The position numbers and the translations under genes were made by a program. The notes below the pieces were generated by a model, which was not told the DNA's origin, searched no databases, and worked only from the letters and a program-made list of their open reading frames with translations. DNA of 64,000 nt from Thermaurantimonas sp046295455 (GTDB taxonomy: Bacteria > Bacteroidota > Bacteroidia > Flavobacteriales > Schleiferiaceae), in the NCBI GenBank assembly GCA_046295455.1, contig JBKBNI010000008.1, positions 1 to 64,000 of the forward strand, given 5' to 3'. Shown one piece after another: positions 43,125-52,195 of this stretch; position 1 is the first letter of the stretch, and every line of letters begins with the position of its first letter.

Positions 43125-43145
43125 TCAGATATACATCAAACCAAG
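43105..43145 (-). terminator. Terminator for the T9SS gene, inside the convergent coding end
   Basis: CTTGGTTTGATGTA (43110-43123) and TACATCAAACCAAG (43132-43145) form a perfect 14-bp inverted repeat with an 8-base loop. On the minus strand it is followed by five T (43109-43105). The repeat includes the last codons and the stop of the AAA_28 gene. Confidence 0.8.
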
Positions 43146-43158
43146 AATTAGGATTGTT

Positions 43159-44691
43159 TTAGAACACAGACAATTTTTGTCTCTCAGAATAGGTACCACA
43201 TTGTATTGTGACCACATAATTGCCAGCAGGCACTCCTGTAAGAGATACTTCTGCTGTAAGGCCCATAAACTCTAACTTCTTAACGATCCTGCCGGTTAGG
43301 TCAGTGAGTGTCAGAAGCCATTGGCCTTCTTTTGGAAAGGTGATGGTAGTCTTACCAGTTGAAGGGTTAGGATAGATTTTAGTGCGTTCAGGATTGTTGG
43401 CAATCTCACCTACCGAAATACTGCTGACATAAAAGAAAAGATCTTTGTTTTGAGGTTGTAAGCCCATTCCCGGATCATAAATTTTATAGATCTCTTCTGT
43501 TAGATTACTTCCCGTATAAGTGCGGTCATATTTAAATCCAGCTGTATCTGTAGATGTCCCGGAGTAAAATATTTGAAATTCACCGCTGAAATTACCTTGA
43601 GAATCATAAAGAAATTGACTTCTTTGAATAAGAGTAAAATTATTACCGTCGTATGATTCGTAATCAATCTCTACCAGTTTATTATTCATAAGGGTTGGAA
43701 TCTGCCTTCCAGTCGTAAACCATCCAGAGCCATCATATTCTTGCATTATTAAAGAAGTAAGACTATTACCTGTATAGGATGGAACCAACCTCATTGAAGG
43801 TGACATCTGCTGAGTTGTAAGGTCTAATTCTGATAATTCATAGCTTGTAGGACCGTATTCAGCAGCATAGTTTAACGGATCTAGCAATGTATATCGTTCA
43901 TAAATCTGATTACAAATACTTTCGTAATCATACAGGATATTTCTAAGCTCCAGGTGTCCTAGTTCCCATGTTGTATTTTCGTATTTAAATACATCGATGG
44001 GGACACCTACTTGTAATAAATCGATGGCAAAGGTGAAATTTTTCTCTAGTCCTGTATTGGAATCATAGCTAATGTTTTTTACGGAGAACTGAAGAGAGTA
44101 GGGACCTCCGCTTTCTGATGTATAAAATTGAATTTCCTGAGGTTTGGGAGGGTTGGCGGAATTGTTTATGATGTGGATGGAGTCAGCATACACCAGTTGC
44201 CATGCATTGTTGACACGTTCATACGATTTTGTTTTAATCAGTTTGTTTTGTGAATCAAAGAAGAGTTCCATTTTTTCATCAGGCTGATTGGATGCACCCG
44301 GATTTGTGTTTACGAAAATAGTTGAAGCAAAGGGAGTTCCGGGGTATTGGAAATCAATTGTTTGAACTAAAAAATTCTGCATGTAAAACTTTACAAAATC
44401 CACCTTTTGCTGTGCAGAATACTGAATAATTTCATATCCTGTTTGTTGATATTGACTTCCGTCCCAGACAAAATTTACAATTGAATCCGGAATCAGGACT
44501 GATGCAGGTTTGTTTTGAATTAGTGAAGGACTTGCTTTGAATTTTAGCATTTTTTGGATTTCAGTCGAAGGATTTTTACGAAGCTGTTCAAATTGTTGTT
44601 TTTTCTTTATCGCATAGTCTTTTATCGGGCCGGCACTTAAAGTTGAAACAAAACCGGTTAATAGTAAGAGGAGGTAAAATTGAGTTTTCAT
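43159..44691 (-). CDS. T9SS type A cargo protein, function unknown
   Basis: 510 residues from the ATG at 44691 (MKTQFYLLLLLTGFVSTLSA signal peptide); a longer frame upstream to 44802 is less likely. The middle is rich in Tyr, Ser, Asn and repeated short strand motifs (NKLIKTKSYERVN, NFTLIQRSQFLYDSQGN, GFKYDRTYTGSNLTEEIYKIYD) like the YD-type or RHS-like strand repeats, but no known domain is sure. The C-terminal ~80 residues are a type A sorting domain (IYPNPSTGKTTITFP, LTDLTGRIVKKLEF, GNYVVTIQCG). Secreted or surface-bound. Confidence 0.75.
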   Translation of the reverse strand: MKTQFYLLLLLTGFVSTLSAGPIKDYAIKKKQQFEQLRKNPSTEIQKMLKFKASPSLIQNKPASVLIPDSIVNFVWDGSQYQQTGYEIIQYSAQQKVDFVKFYMQNFLVQTIDFQYPGTPFASTIFVNTNPGASNQPDEKMELFFDSQNKLIKTKSYERVNNAWQLVYADSIHIINNSANPPKPQEIQFYTSESGGPYSLQFSVKNISYDSNTGLEKNFTFAIDLLQVGVPIDVFKYENTTWELGHLELRNILYDYESICNQIYERYTLLDPLNYAAEYGPTSYELSELDLTTQQMSPSMRLVPSYTGNSLTSLIMQEYDGSGWFTTGRQIPTLMNNKLVEIDYESYDGNNFTLIQRSQFLYDSQGNFSGEFQIFYSGTSTDTAGFKYDRTYTGSNLTEEIYKIYDPGMGLQPQNKDLFFYVSSISVGEIANNPERTKIYPNPSTGKTTITFPKEGQWLLTLTDLTGRIVKKLEFMGLTAEVSLTGVPAGNYVVTIQCGTYSERQKLSVF

Positions 44692-44744
44692 AAACAATAT
44701 TCTTATTTTGGTAAAGATAGATAAAGTATTTTCAAATAGGATTG

Positions 44745-45392
44745 CTAAAACTGCTGAAGTTCCAAATATTCCTCCGAAGACTTGCAATATCTTTCGGAGC
44801 AATATTCCTGGGGTCTTGGATGTATATCTTTAAGATATGCGCCCATTGGGCAGTTTTTGCGACATCGGATTTGATAGTGCTTTGATTTTTTGTCTGTTTT
44901 AAATGCCACAGCTGTTTTTTTACCGTCTATGCTTTCAAGGAAATATTTCACATATCGGCTGTCTTTTGTCAAATGATATTCTACTCTGGAAATCTGATAT
45001 CCTATATTGGGCCAGTGACTATGGATAAAAGAATTTAACTCATCCACATAATGATAAAAAAACTGCCCGGCTTTTTGAACTTCTTCCATAGCTCTGCGCC
45101 CGGCATATATTGCTGTCAATTGGCCTCCTTCAAAGCAGGACAGCATAGGCATACATTCTTCGCAAGCACACTTGATGTCTACGCCTTCCATATACATCCT
45201 ACCTCTGCACTCCTGGCTGCATAGATACCTGCATTCATATACCCAACTTTTTGAGTTTTGAGCCATTGACGAAAGGTGTATTAACAAAGCAAAGCACAGC
45301 ATCGGAGCCCTCCAGAGCCGGTTGAAACTCTGTGGTCCGGTATGTCTCTTAATCCCGTAGAAGGTAATGGTTAACATCTTACTCAAAATCAT
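44745..45392 (-). CDS. Cysteine-rich exported protein of unknown family
   Basis: 215 residues from 45392; other starts at 45377 or 45302 are possible, the last giving a tidy signal peptide (MLCFALLIHLSSMAQ). After it there are 11 cysteines: seven in about 33 residues with spacing C-x3-C-x3-C-x12-C-x1-C-x2-C-x5-C, then two in CRKNC and two in CSERYC. The middle part is helical with aromatic residues (AGQFFYHYVDELNSFIHSHW). I recognise no family. Cysteine clusters in an exported protein suggest disulfides or a metal site. It follows the DUF429 gene by 45 bp on the same strand. Confidence 0.6.
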   Translation of the reverse strand: MILSKMLTITFYGIKRHTGPQSFNRLWRAPMLCFALLIHLSSMAQNSKSWVYECRYLCSQECRGRMYMEGVDIKCACEECMPMLSCFEGGQLTAIYAGRRAMEEVQKAGQFFYHYVDELNSFIHSHWPNIGYQISRVEYHLTKDSRYVKYFLESIDGKKTAVAFKTDKKSKHYQIRCRKNCPMGAYLKDIHPRPQEYCSERYCKSSEEYLELQQF

Positions 45393-45437
45393 GACTACCA
45401 GGAAACAGCTATTAAATTGCGCTCTAAGATACAGGTG

Positions 45438-46049
45438 TCAATAAAAAATGAGACCCTCTTCTTCCTGCCCCAGCGCTGTAGCTACATTGCTAACATACTT
45501 CATTGCCGACATTAAAGCTAGTAGTGCATCCAAATGATGCCAGGAATCTACATCTGAACAATTAATTTCTATTGAAGGATTGAATATTTCTACCAATTTA
45601 TATCTGCAAGTCAGCAGATGAGATTTTTCTTTTTTATACCCCAGATTTGTCAATTGGAGCTCTTGAGCAAGGAGCTTAGGATAAGTTTCTATGACCGGTA
45701 TACCTTTTACTGCAAGTTTGTCCCGAAGTCGTATAGCCCTGGCTGTGAGTCCACCTAAAAACATAGGAGACATCGCTCCACATTGAATGTCTGCCTTTCG
45801 GTAGAAGTAGTCTTCACAGCCTGTGAGACCCGTATAAAGTCCTGGTAAGGACAAGGGAGCATCCAGAAAGAGGTAGTCAGGTACAAAATGAAGTGCAGAT
45901 TGCTCGACAAAAGTATCGGCATCTTCTTCTTTTTTACATGACAAGAAGTAAATTTTTCTGGGTTCATACACGGCAATTACAGTTGTTCCCGCATAACGGC
46001 TGCCGAAGTCTACACCAAAGAGTACATATTCCGGTAGTTCGCTCGTCAT
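45438..46049 (-). CDS. DUF429 family protein (RNase H-like fold)
   Basis: 203 residues. GVDFGSRYAGTTVIA near the start carries the first acidic residue, then LFLDAPLSLP, DYFYRKADIQCGAMSPMFLGGLTARAIRL (family hallmark), VIETYPKL and a C-terminal HHLDALLALMSAM helix. The fold suggests a nuclease, but no activity is established for the family. It overlaps the upstream SRPBCC gene by 4 bp. Confidence 0.85.
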   Translation of the reverse strand: MTSELPEYVLFGVDFGSRYAGTTVIAVYEPRKIYFLSCKKEEDADTFVEQSALHFVPDYLFLDAPLSLPGLYTGLTGCEDYFYRKADIQCGAMSPMFLGGLTARAIRLRDKLAVKGIPVIETYPKLLAQELQLTNLGYKKEKSHLLTCRYKLVEIFNPSIEINCSDVDSWHHLDALLALMSAMKYVSNVATALGQEEEGLIFY

Positions 46050-46501
46050 TTGGATTTAAAAATTTCCTTGATTACTTTGGTTCGATAATTAAAAATTTTG
46101 TCGAGTCTCGGTTTAATGAGAACTGGGTGCAAAAAATTGCCGAAGGGTGCTAGAGGAAGTTGATAACTTACAATATCCGTTACTAAAACCCCTTCGTCTG
46201 TTTGCTTGAAGTGGTGCTCATGGTGCCACATAGCGTAGGGGCCTATCCGCTGCTCGTCTACAAAGAATTCGTGCTTGCGGATATGGGTGATTTCAGTGAC
46301 CCATTCTGTGGGTATCCCCAAAAGTGGTCTTACAGTATATGCAATGATCAGACCTTCATACATTTCATCCGGCACTGGAGTTTTAATGACAAAGCCCATA
46401 TCGGGAGGTGTGATGCGCTGCAAGTTAAAAGGCGTTGCAAAAAAGTTCCAGACATTCTCTAAACTATCTTTAATTATTACTTCTTCTCTGAGTTGGTACA
46501 T
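46046..46501 (-). CDS. SRPBCC (START-like) domain protein
   Basis: 151 residues of one SRPBCC domain: REEVIIKDSLENVWNFFATP at the start, then ITPPDMGFVIKTP, TEWVTEITHIRKHEFFVDEQRIGPYAMWHHEHHF and a long C-terminal helix. It is like the YfcH-associated 'cell division inhibitor' SRPBCC proteins, which bind small hydrophobic ligands. Ligand unknown. Its end overlaps the DUF429 start by 4 bp. Nothing recognised in the 146 bp upstream. Confidence 0.85.
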   Translation of the reverse strand: MYQLREEVIIKDSLENVWNFFATPFNLQRITPPDMGFVIKTPVPDEMYEGLIIAYTVRPLLGIPTEWVTEITHIRKHEFFVDEQRIGPYAMWHHEHHFKQTDEGVLVTDIVSYQLPLAPFGNFLHPVLIKPRLDKIFNYRTKVIKEIFKSK

Positions 46502-46647
46502 GTGAAATTCTTTTCAATCTTAATAAAAAACGCAGCTAAATTGTTTGATTGATACCGCAAAGAGGCAGATCTTTCAAAGATGTTTAAATGAAAATGATTA
46601 CATACAGCTGCTGACATCCAGGATCAAGCGAAAAACTGCTGAAAAAA

Positions 46648-47124
46648 TCATTTTAAAAATCTGCCAGTAAAGGCAAATGGAAGAAAGGTACTTATATCCG
46701 GTGCTATAAGAAGTAGCTCAGTTCCGTTTGACAAAATAATTTCTATTGGAGATGTTTGTTTTTGCCTGTATTCTGCAAAGACCTGCAAACAGGCACCACA
46801 AGGGGGGATGAATTCTTCACCTTGGATCTGAGGGACAGAGATCGCAACTTTCTTAATGAATTGATCCCCCTTAAAATGACCAAACTGAAATAAAGCTACT
46901 CTTTCTGCACAGAGTCCACTTGGATAGGCTGCATTTTCCTGATTGCTGCCTGTCAAGATTTCAGAAGTATTCAAGAGCAACGCTGCTCCTACTCTAAAGC
47001 CTGAATAAGGGGCGTGTGCCTTGGCACATGCCTTCGTAGCTTCATTGACCAGATGTCTTATCTCCTCTGTTGCTTCTTTGAACTTCAGTATTTTATATCT
47101 GAGAGTAAGTTCAAATTCGTTCAT
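46648..47124 (-). CDS. cdd: Cytidine deaminase
   Basis: 158 residues from the ATG at 47124. Features are HAPYSGFRVGAALL, NQENAAYPSGLCAERVALF (zinc Cys and catalytic Glu in CAE) and PPCGACLQVFAEY (two zinc cysteines). It deaminates cytidine and deoxycytidine in pyrimidine salvage, the tetrameric type. Not in an obvious operon; the terminator of the next gene lies just before it. Confidence 0.95.
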   Translation of the reverse strand: MNEFELTLRYKILKFKEATEEIRHLVNEATKACAKAHAPYSGFRVGAALLLNTSEILTGSNQENAAYPSGLCAERVALFQFGHFKGDQFIKKVAISVPQIQGEEFIPPCGACLQVFAEYRQKQTSPIEIILSNGTELLLIAPDISTFLPFAFTGRFLK

Positions 47125-47136
47125 GTGCAAGTGTAC

Positions 47137-47168
47137 AAATAAAAACCGCCCGCAAGCAATGCGGGCGG
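47137..47168 (-). terminator. Terminator of the BNR-repeat T9SS gene
   Basis: CCGCCCGC (47146-47153) and GCGGGCGG (47161-47168) pair around a 7-base loop, and the minus strand runs into TTTTTATTTG. It is 25 bp after the stop of the gene at 47193. Confidence 0.85.
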
Positions 47169-47192
47169 CTATGCAGTGGGGTTTTAGGTGTT

Positions 47193-49166
47193 TTAGCGAA
47201 CTACAAGTCTTTGAGAGGCGATACCATGTACACCCCTTACATTGACAAGATATGTACCTGCTGCCAAATCAGATGTATTGATTTCCACTCTTTGGCTACC
47301 TTCACCTACAAAGCCAAGTGATTGAACTTTTACGACCTTGCCAGTTATATCTGTAATATCGAGTGTATACTGGCCGGCATGTGAGTTTTCAAAAAGTAAG
47401 TGTACTAGAGTCTTATTGTTGGCAGGGTTAGGGAAGATCCTTATGTTTGATAGTGAATTCAGATGCTCACTTTGACCTACTCCACTGGTAGTCAACTCAT
47501 ACACAAAATTAAAGTACTTGTAAGTTACCGGTTGTAAATCATTGGTAATGTCGCCGTTTTGATACTCCTGCACTACTACAGGCACTCTTAGACGAGGTTG
47601 CGCGAGTGAAGAAGAATCTATGAGGAAATGGCTCAGACAGTGCTGGTGACCCGCTCCTTTATAGTCCACAGCCTGATCCATAAAATTTCTATTGAGATAA
47701 AGCGTTATATTATTTCCCTGCACCCTGAATCCTCTTGCTTTCACATCCGGAAATACGTTTCCGTTTGTTGGACTGCCCCAAAGGTCAAAGTCTGTATCTC
47801 CCCAAGTCATTACAATGTATTCTCCGTTTTCGGATCTGGACAGTTGGATTCTGTTGTCCTCACCTAGATTGGCTCCGGAGCCATAATTTCCTCTGAAGAA
47901 GTCGATTGTATCCATAAACATGGCAGCCCATGTGCTGCCGCCATTGGGTGAATAAACATTTACAGCATAATTAAAAGCTGAATAAATCGAAAACGGACCT
48001 CCTGAACCTCCGGTACTTGTAATTGTAGAAACGGCTGCAGGACATATGTTTACACCGAAGTGCGGATTGTTGTTGGCATCTACTACTACATCAATATTAA
48101 AAGCTGTGGATAGGTGATTTATCGTCCAGTTATTAGCTGTACCGTATGCCTGCATCGAAGCAAGTACACTACCTGTAAGTCCGTGGGTAAATTGCAAGGT
48201 TTGAAGGTTAATTGGAAAAGGACCAGTCCATGTTTGTCCGCCATCTATTGTTTTCATATACATTGGATGGAAAGCTTCCACAGGGGCAAAATTTGTGTCT
48301 GTAGAATAACCGATAATGGCTATGTAACCTACCTGTCCATTTGGTCCGAACGCGATTTTTGCATCTGCAAGTTGCTTAGCACCGTCAGCATTCGTGCCGA
48401 CTGGGCAGGGCAAATATTGATTTGACCATGTAAATGACTTAGATGCGCTGTTCCAGGTTCCGACGGTTAATATAAGGGTATCATCATATGCTGTACCAAT
48501 TCGCTTTTCAGCGATGCCAAATACTTTCTGAGTAGCATTTACGGCAGTAAAATCATTTGGCACCTGTACTGCAAATGATGTATCTGGACTAAAGGAGCTA
48601 AATCTTGTTGTAGAGAGATTTGCATTATCTGATATACGAGAGCTCCCTGCAACTATACCACCCCAGTTGGAGTTTGAACCATCTAATACAGGAGCATAAA
48701 ATGCTACATACACGCTATCTGGATTTGTATTGCCTGTCGGATTAAACAAAACACCCTGAGGATAACGAGCCACTTCGGTGGATGGTGTCGGATTCCATAG
48801 GGGACCTTGGTTGATATTCCAGTTAAGACCCCGGTCTGTTGAATATCCATAGCGGAGTGAACCAGTAGACACATCGTTTGTGATCGATGGAGTCGACCTG
48901 TACACCATGCCGACGGAGTTCAATGAAGGTAGTGCCCACAGAAATGTTTTGGCATCAAATAATATTCCGTATGCATTTCCTCCGTTCCCTGCTGTAATTC
49001 CAAGGTTGGCAACTTTTGAAGCTGTATGCTGATAAGGCCCCCATGTGCCTGCATCGGCAAGTCCTTTGAGAGGGGGATACTCGAGCGTTTCAGGCATTAC
49101 TCTACCTTGACTGAACGCGACAAGAGAGAAACAAGAGAGAATGGTGATTAGTAAACTTTTTTTCAT
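47193..49166 (-). CDS. T9SS type A cargo protein with Asp-box (BNR-like) repeats
   Basis: 657 residues from the ATG at 49166, with signal peptide (SLLITILSCFSLVAFSQ). At least three Asp-box-like motifs are visible: STDRGLNW, TIDGGQTW and SPNGGSTW, as in sialidase/BNR-type beta propellers. No sialidase catalytic set was identified, so it may be a binding propeller. A type A sorting domain ends it (IRIFPNPANNKTLVHLLF, ITDITGKVVKVQSLG, GTYLVNVRGVHG). Surface or secreted. Confidence 0.8.
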   Translation of the reverse strand: MKKSLLITILSCFSLVAFSQGRVMPETLEYPPLKGLADAGTWGPYQHTASKVANLGITAGNGGNAYGILFDAKTFLWALPSLNSVGMVYRSTPSITNDVSTGSLRYGYSTDRGLNWNINQGPLWNPTPSTEVARYPQGVLFNPTGNTNPDSVYVAFYAPVLDGSNSNWGGIVAGSSRISDNANLSTTRFSSFSPDTSFAVQVPNDFTAVNATQKVFGIAEKRIGTAYDDTLILTVGTWNSASKSFTWSNQYLPCPVGTNADGAKQLADAKIAFGPNGQVGYIAIIGYSTDTNFAPVEAFHPMYMKTIDGGQTWTGPFPINLQTLQFTHGLTGSVLASMQAYGTANNWTINHLSTAFNIDVVVDANNNPHFGVNICPAAVSTITSTGGSGGPFSIYSAFNYAVNVYSPNGGSTWAAMFMDTIDFFRGNYGSGANLGEDNRIQLSRSENGEYIVMTWGDTDFDLWGSPTNGNVFPDVKARGFRVQGNNITLYLNRNFMDQAVDYKGAGHQHCLSHFLIDSSSLAQPRLRVPVVVQEYQNGDITNDLQPVTYKYFNFVYELTTSGVGQSEHLNSLSNIRIFPNPANNKTLVHLLFENSHAGQYTLDITDITGKVVKVQSLGFVGEGSQRVEINTSDLAAGTYLVNVRGVHGIASQRLVVR

Positions 49167-49193
49167 CTTTAATTGAATTTTTATGTGTTTACA

Positions 49194-49201
49194 CAAAATT
49201 A
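49194..49201 (-). promoter_or_regulatory. -7 element (TAATTTTG) for the BNR-like gene
   Basis: Minus strand TAATTTTG, full TAnnTTTG match 28 bp before the ATG at 49166. Confidence 0.55.
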
Positions 49202-49213
49202 AAAAAAAATTAA

Positions 49214-49876
49214 TTAGAAAGTTTTTTTCGAAATAAATTTCTTAATTTCGGTAAGAGTCTGAGCATCAATTCCGTGGCCTGCTTGGTAACCAAAAAAACG
49301 ATGATTTAATTTATTTTTTTCTAAGAATTCAGCACTTTTTTTGGCCCATTCATAAGGAATAACCGGGTCTTCTGTACCGTGGGTGATTAAAAAGTCTAAG
49401 TGTCTCAGACGATCATACAATATGTTCTCGGGAAGGATCAGATTATTGATATATCCGCTCATGGCGATAAGGGCATCTACTATCTCAGGGTAAGTCAGCG
49501 CTACTGAATATCCCAAAATGGCACCCTGGCTAAAACCCATAAGTATATTTTTGCCTTCTGGAATGCTGTAATTCACTGAGGTGCTCTCTATAAAACTTTT
49601 TATGAGATCTCGCGATGTCACGGCCTCCTCGATGTTCTGACCGGAAACATGGCCGGTGGCAGAGAACTCCAAATTATACCAACAATATCCTCCCCACGGC
49701 AACTTGTAAGGTGCGCGCAGCGAAAAAATATGCCTGTCATCTTGCAATTCATCAGCGAGAGAAAATAAATCCAATTCATGGCTTCCATACCCGTGTAGCA
49801 TGAAGATGGCTCCTTTAACTTGCTGGGTTTTAGGTTTGCGATATTGGTAAATAATCCCTGTTTTTTGTTCAATCAT
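49214..49876 (-). CDS. Alpha/beta hydrolase (phospholipase/carboxylesterase family)
   Basis: 220 residues, the size of the YpfH/acyl-protein-thioesterase-like family. Features are FMLHGYGSHELDLFSLADEL, SLRAPYKLPWGGYCWYNL, the nucleophile elbow LMGFSQGAILGYS (Ser near 116), Asp in THGTEDPVIPYEWA and the final His in GHGIDAQTL. It probably cleaves short esters; the substrate is unknown. No signal peptide, so cytoplasmic. Confidence 0.88.
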   Translation of the reverse strand: MIEQKTGIIYQYRKPKTQQVKGAIFMLHGYGSHELDLFSLADELQDDRHIFSLRAPYKLPWGGYCWYNLEFSATGHVSGQNIEEAVTSRDLIKSFIESTSVNYSIPEGKNILMGFSQGAILGYSVALTYPEIVDALIAMSGYINNLILPENILYDRLRHLDFLITHGTEDPVIPYEWAKKSAEFLEKNKLNHRFFGYQAGHGIDAQTLTEIKKFISKKTF

Positions 49877-49999
49877 AGTTACGCTACAAAATTTAAATTA
49901 TTTGTTCATTCGTTTCACAAATATTGATATTTTCTGTTTTGATTTACTTGTTTTTAGTACTTTATTGTAATTTTACAGAAATAATTGACGGTCATTTGG

Positions 50000-52186
50000 A
50001 TGACAAAAAAAATATTTCTTTGGGCTCTATCCTGCGTTTCTGTGTTGACTGTCAATGCCCAATTGGTAGTTAATAACACAGGACAATATCAAAATGGATT
50101 ATGGCTTGTAAAAAACATATTTGTCCAAGATTCTTTAATTGTCTTTTGGTTTGGACCTCAGGCGCAGTGGCCGAATACAAATCAAATCGGCGCTTTTAAC
50201 GGCGTAAATACAAATATTGGGATTGATACTGGCATTATTATGGTGACTGCACCGGCTACCGACGCTCTGGTGGGTGGCAATGCAGTCGGCCCTGGAGGAC
50301 CTATGACAGATCCCCAACTGCAGGCTCTCCAGCAACAGATGGGAATCACCGGAGGATTATTCAGCATTGCTAGAATTGAGTTTGATTTTATCAGTTATGC
50401 CGACTCTTTAGAGTTTGAATATGTATTTGCGTCAAAAGAATATCAAAGTTTTACGTGCACGGCTTTCAATGATGTGTTCGGTTTCTTTTTGACCGGGCCA
50501 GGAATCAATGGGTCACCTGCTAATCAGGTCACCACACAAAACATTGCCTTGATACCCGGCACAAATATTCCGGTTGCAATCAACACGTTGAATGGAGGGG
50601 CTCCGACGGGAGGTGGTAATGCTTCAATTTGTTTGGCAGCCAATCCAAACTTTGTTGCGCACAGCATTTATTTCAATAATGCGCCAACCGGCACATCCTA
50701 CAACGGAGCCACAAAACCACTTAAAGCAGTGGCACAGGTTCAGTGTGGTCAGTACTACAGAATCAAACTGGCTATAGCCAATGTAAGTGATAATGCATTG
50801 AACTCAGCCGTCTTTTTGAGGGCTAACAGTTTTAAGGTGCCATCTCTTGAAATGTATCATGCTGGTAATAGCCCCGGGTATCTCAACAAAGGTGATACGA
50901 TTTCTGAAAGCTGCGGAGCTTTCCCCATCATCTTCAAACGAACATTAAACACCCAAATACCTCTTACCATAAAATTCAATACGGGAGGCACTGCCGTGGC
51001 AGGGACTGACTATGTAGCACTTCCGGATTCTTTTGTGATTAGTGCAGGGAAAGTGTATGACACATTGTGGGTAACCCCGATACACAATAAAATACCTCAA
51101 CAACCCAGATTGTTGTCATTTAATACCTATTACACATGGAGTCCATGCTATCAGTATCCTCTTGATACAGTTCGGATTTGGATCCGAGATCCCATAACAA
51201 TGAATGGGGGTATTCTTAATAAAAGTGGATTTGATACGGTGTATTGCCCAGGTGACTCCATAAAATTAGAAGCTCTCATGACTGGAGGAGAGGGTGGCAC
51301 TTTTGGATGGTGGTCTGATGGCGATACAAACAAAACCAAGATGTTTTCCGTGCTTGGGGATACGACCGTGTATTTTTATGTCACAGATTCCTGCTATTCG
51401 GATACGCTTGTTCTTACGAAGTCTCTTTACGCCAACACGGCTGATAACATTACCATAGAAACACTTGATTATGGAATCTGTCAGGGTGAAAAGATTCAGA
51501 TAGAAGCAAGTTTTACAGGAGATAAACCTCCATTTACTTTTGGTTGGCAGGGCGGATTTACTCAGGATACCCGCATGATCGTTCAACCCAACGATACCTC
51601 GACCTACTACTTCATCGTTACGGACCAATGTGGCAATGTTAAAATTGATTCTACCATTGTCTATGTATATCCGGAACCAGTTGCTGCCTTCAGGGCAGAG
51701 CAGATAAGTTTTGTGGAACTTGCAGTTCAAATGTTTAACAACTCCACACAAGCAAATTCTTATTTTTGGGATTTTGGAGACGGAAATACTTCTGTACTGC
51801 CTAATCCAAAACATATCTATTCGACACCCGGTACATACACCATCACTTTAGTAGCCTACAATGAATTTGGATGTCAAGATACCGTAAGGAGAAATATTAC
51901 GGTGCAGCGCGATTTTTTAATCTACATTCCAAATAGTTTTACTCCGAACGGGGATGGAGTCAATGATGTATTTAAAGTGGTTGCCGATGGTATAGAGAGG
52001 TACAAGATTCAAATATTTAATCGATGGGGTCAAATGGTTTTTGAATCAGAAAACATCGAACAGTCGTGGGATGGCACCTATAAAAGTGGAGACGCCCCTC
52101 AGGGATTATATTTGTATAAGATTCAAATTACGTTGAAAAACGATGTAAAAGAGGTCAGATCAGGAAATTTATATTTAATACGTTAG
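50000..52186 (+). CDS. Adhesin-like protein: choice-of-anchor L domain, PKD domain, gliding-motility C-terminal domain
   Basis: 728 residues from the ATG at 50000, signal peptide (FLWALSCVSVLTVNAQ). The choice-of-anchor L region is about 20-280 (GAFNGVNTNIGIDTGIIMVT, YVFASKEYQSFTCTAFNDVFGFFLTGPG, NIALIPGTNIPVAINTLN). A PKD domain near 565-640 (SYFWDFGDGNTSVLPNPKHIYSTPGTYTITL) is followed by the CHU_C/gliding-motility sorting domain (YIPNSFTPNGDGVNDVFKV, IQIFNRWGQMVFES, WDGTYKSGDAPQGLYLYKI). Such proteins are exported by T9SS (type B signal) and decorate the surface. Paralogue of the next gene, 9 bp apart. Confidence 0.85.
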   Translation: MTKKIFLWALSCVSVLTVNAQLVVNNTGQYQNGLWLVKNIFVQDSLIVFWFGPQAQWPNTNQIGAFNGVNTNIGIDTGIIMVTAPATDALVGGNAVGPGGPMTDPQLQALQQQMGITGGLFSIARIEFDFISYADSLEFEYVFASKEYQSFTCTAFNDVFGFFLTGPGINGSPANQVTTQNIALIPGTNIPVAINTLNGGAPTGGGNASICLAANPNFVAHSIYFNNAPTGTSYNGATKPLKAVAQVQCGQYYRIKLAIANVSDNALNSAVFLRANSFKVPSLEMYHAGNSPGYLNKGDTISESCGAFPIIFKRTLNTQIPLTIKFNTGGTAVAGTDYVALPDSFVISAGKVYDTLWVTPIHNKIPQQPRLLSFNTYYTWSPCYQYPLDTVRIWIRDPITMNGGILNKSGFDTVYCPGDSIKLEALMTGGEGGTFGWWSDGDTNKTKMFSVLGDTTVYFYVTDSCYSDTLVLTKSLYANTADNITIETLDYGICQGEKIQIEASFTGDKPPFTFGWQGGFTQDTRMIVQPNDTSTYYFIVTDQCGNVKIDSTIVYVYPEPVAAFRAEQISFVELAVQMFNNSTQANSYFWDFGDGNTSVLPNPKHIYSTPGTYTITLVAYNEFGCQDTVRRNITVQRDFLIYIPNSFTPNGDGVNDVFKVVADGIERYKIQIFNRWGQMVFESENIEQSWDGTYKSGDAPQGLYLYKIQITLKNDVKEVRSGNLYLIR

Positions 52187-52195
52187 GTCAAAATC

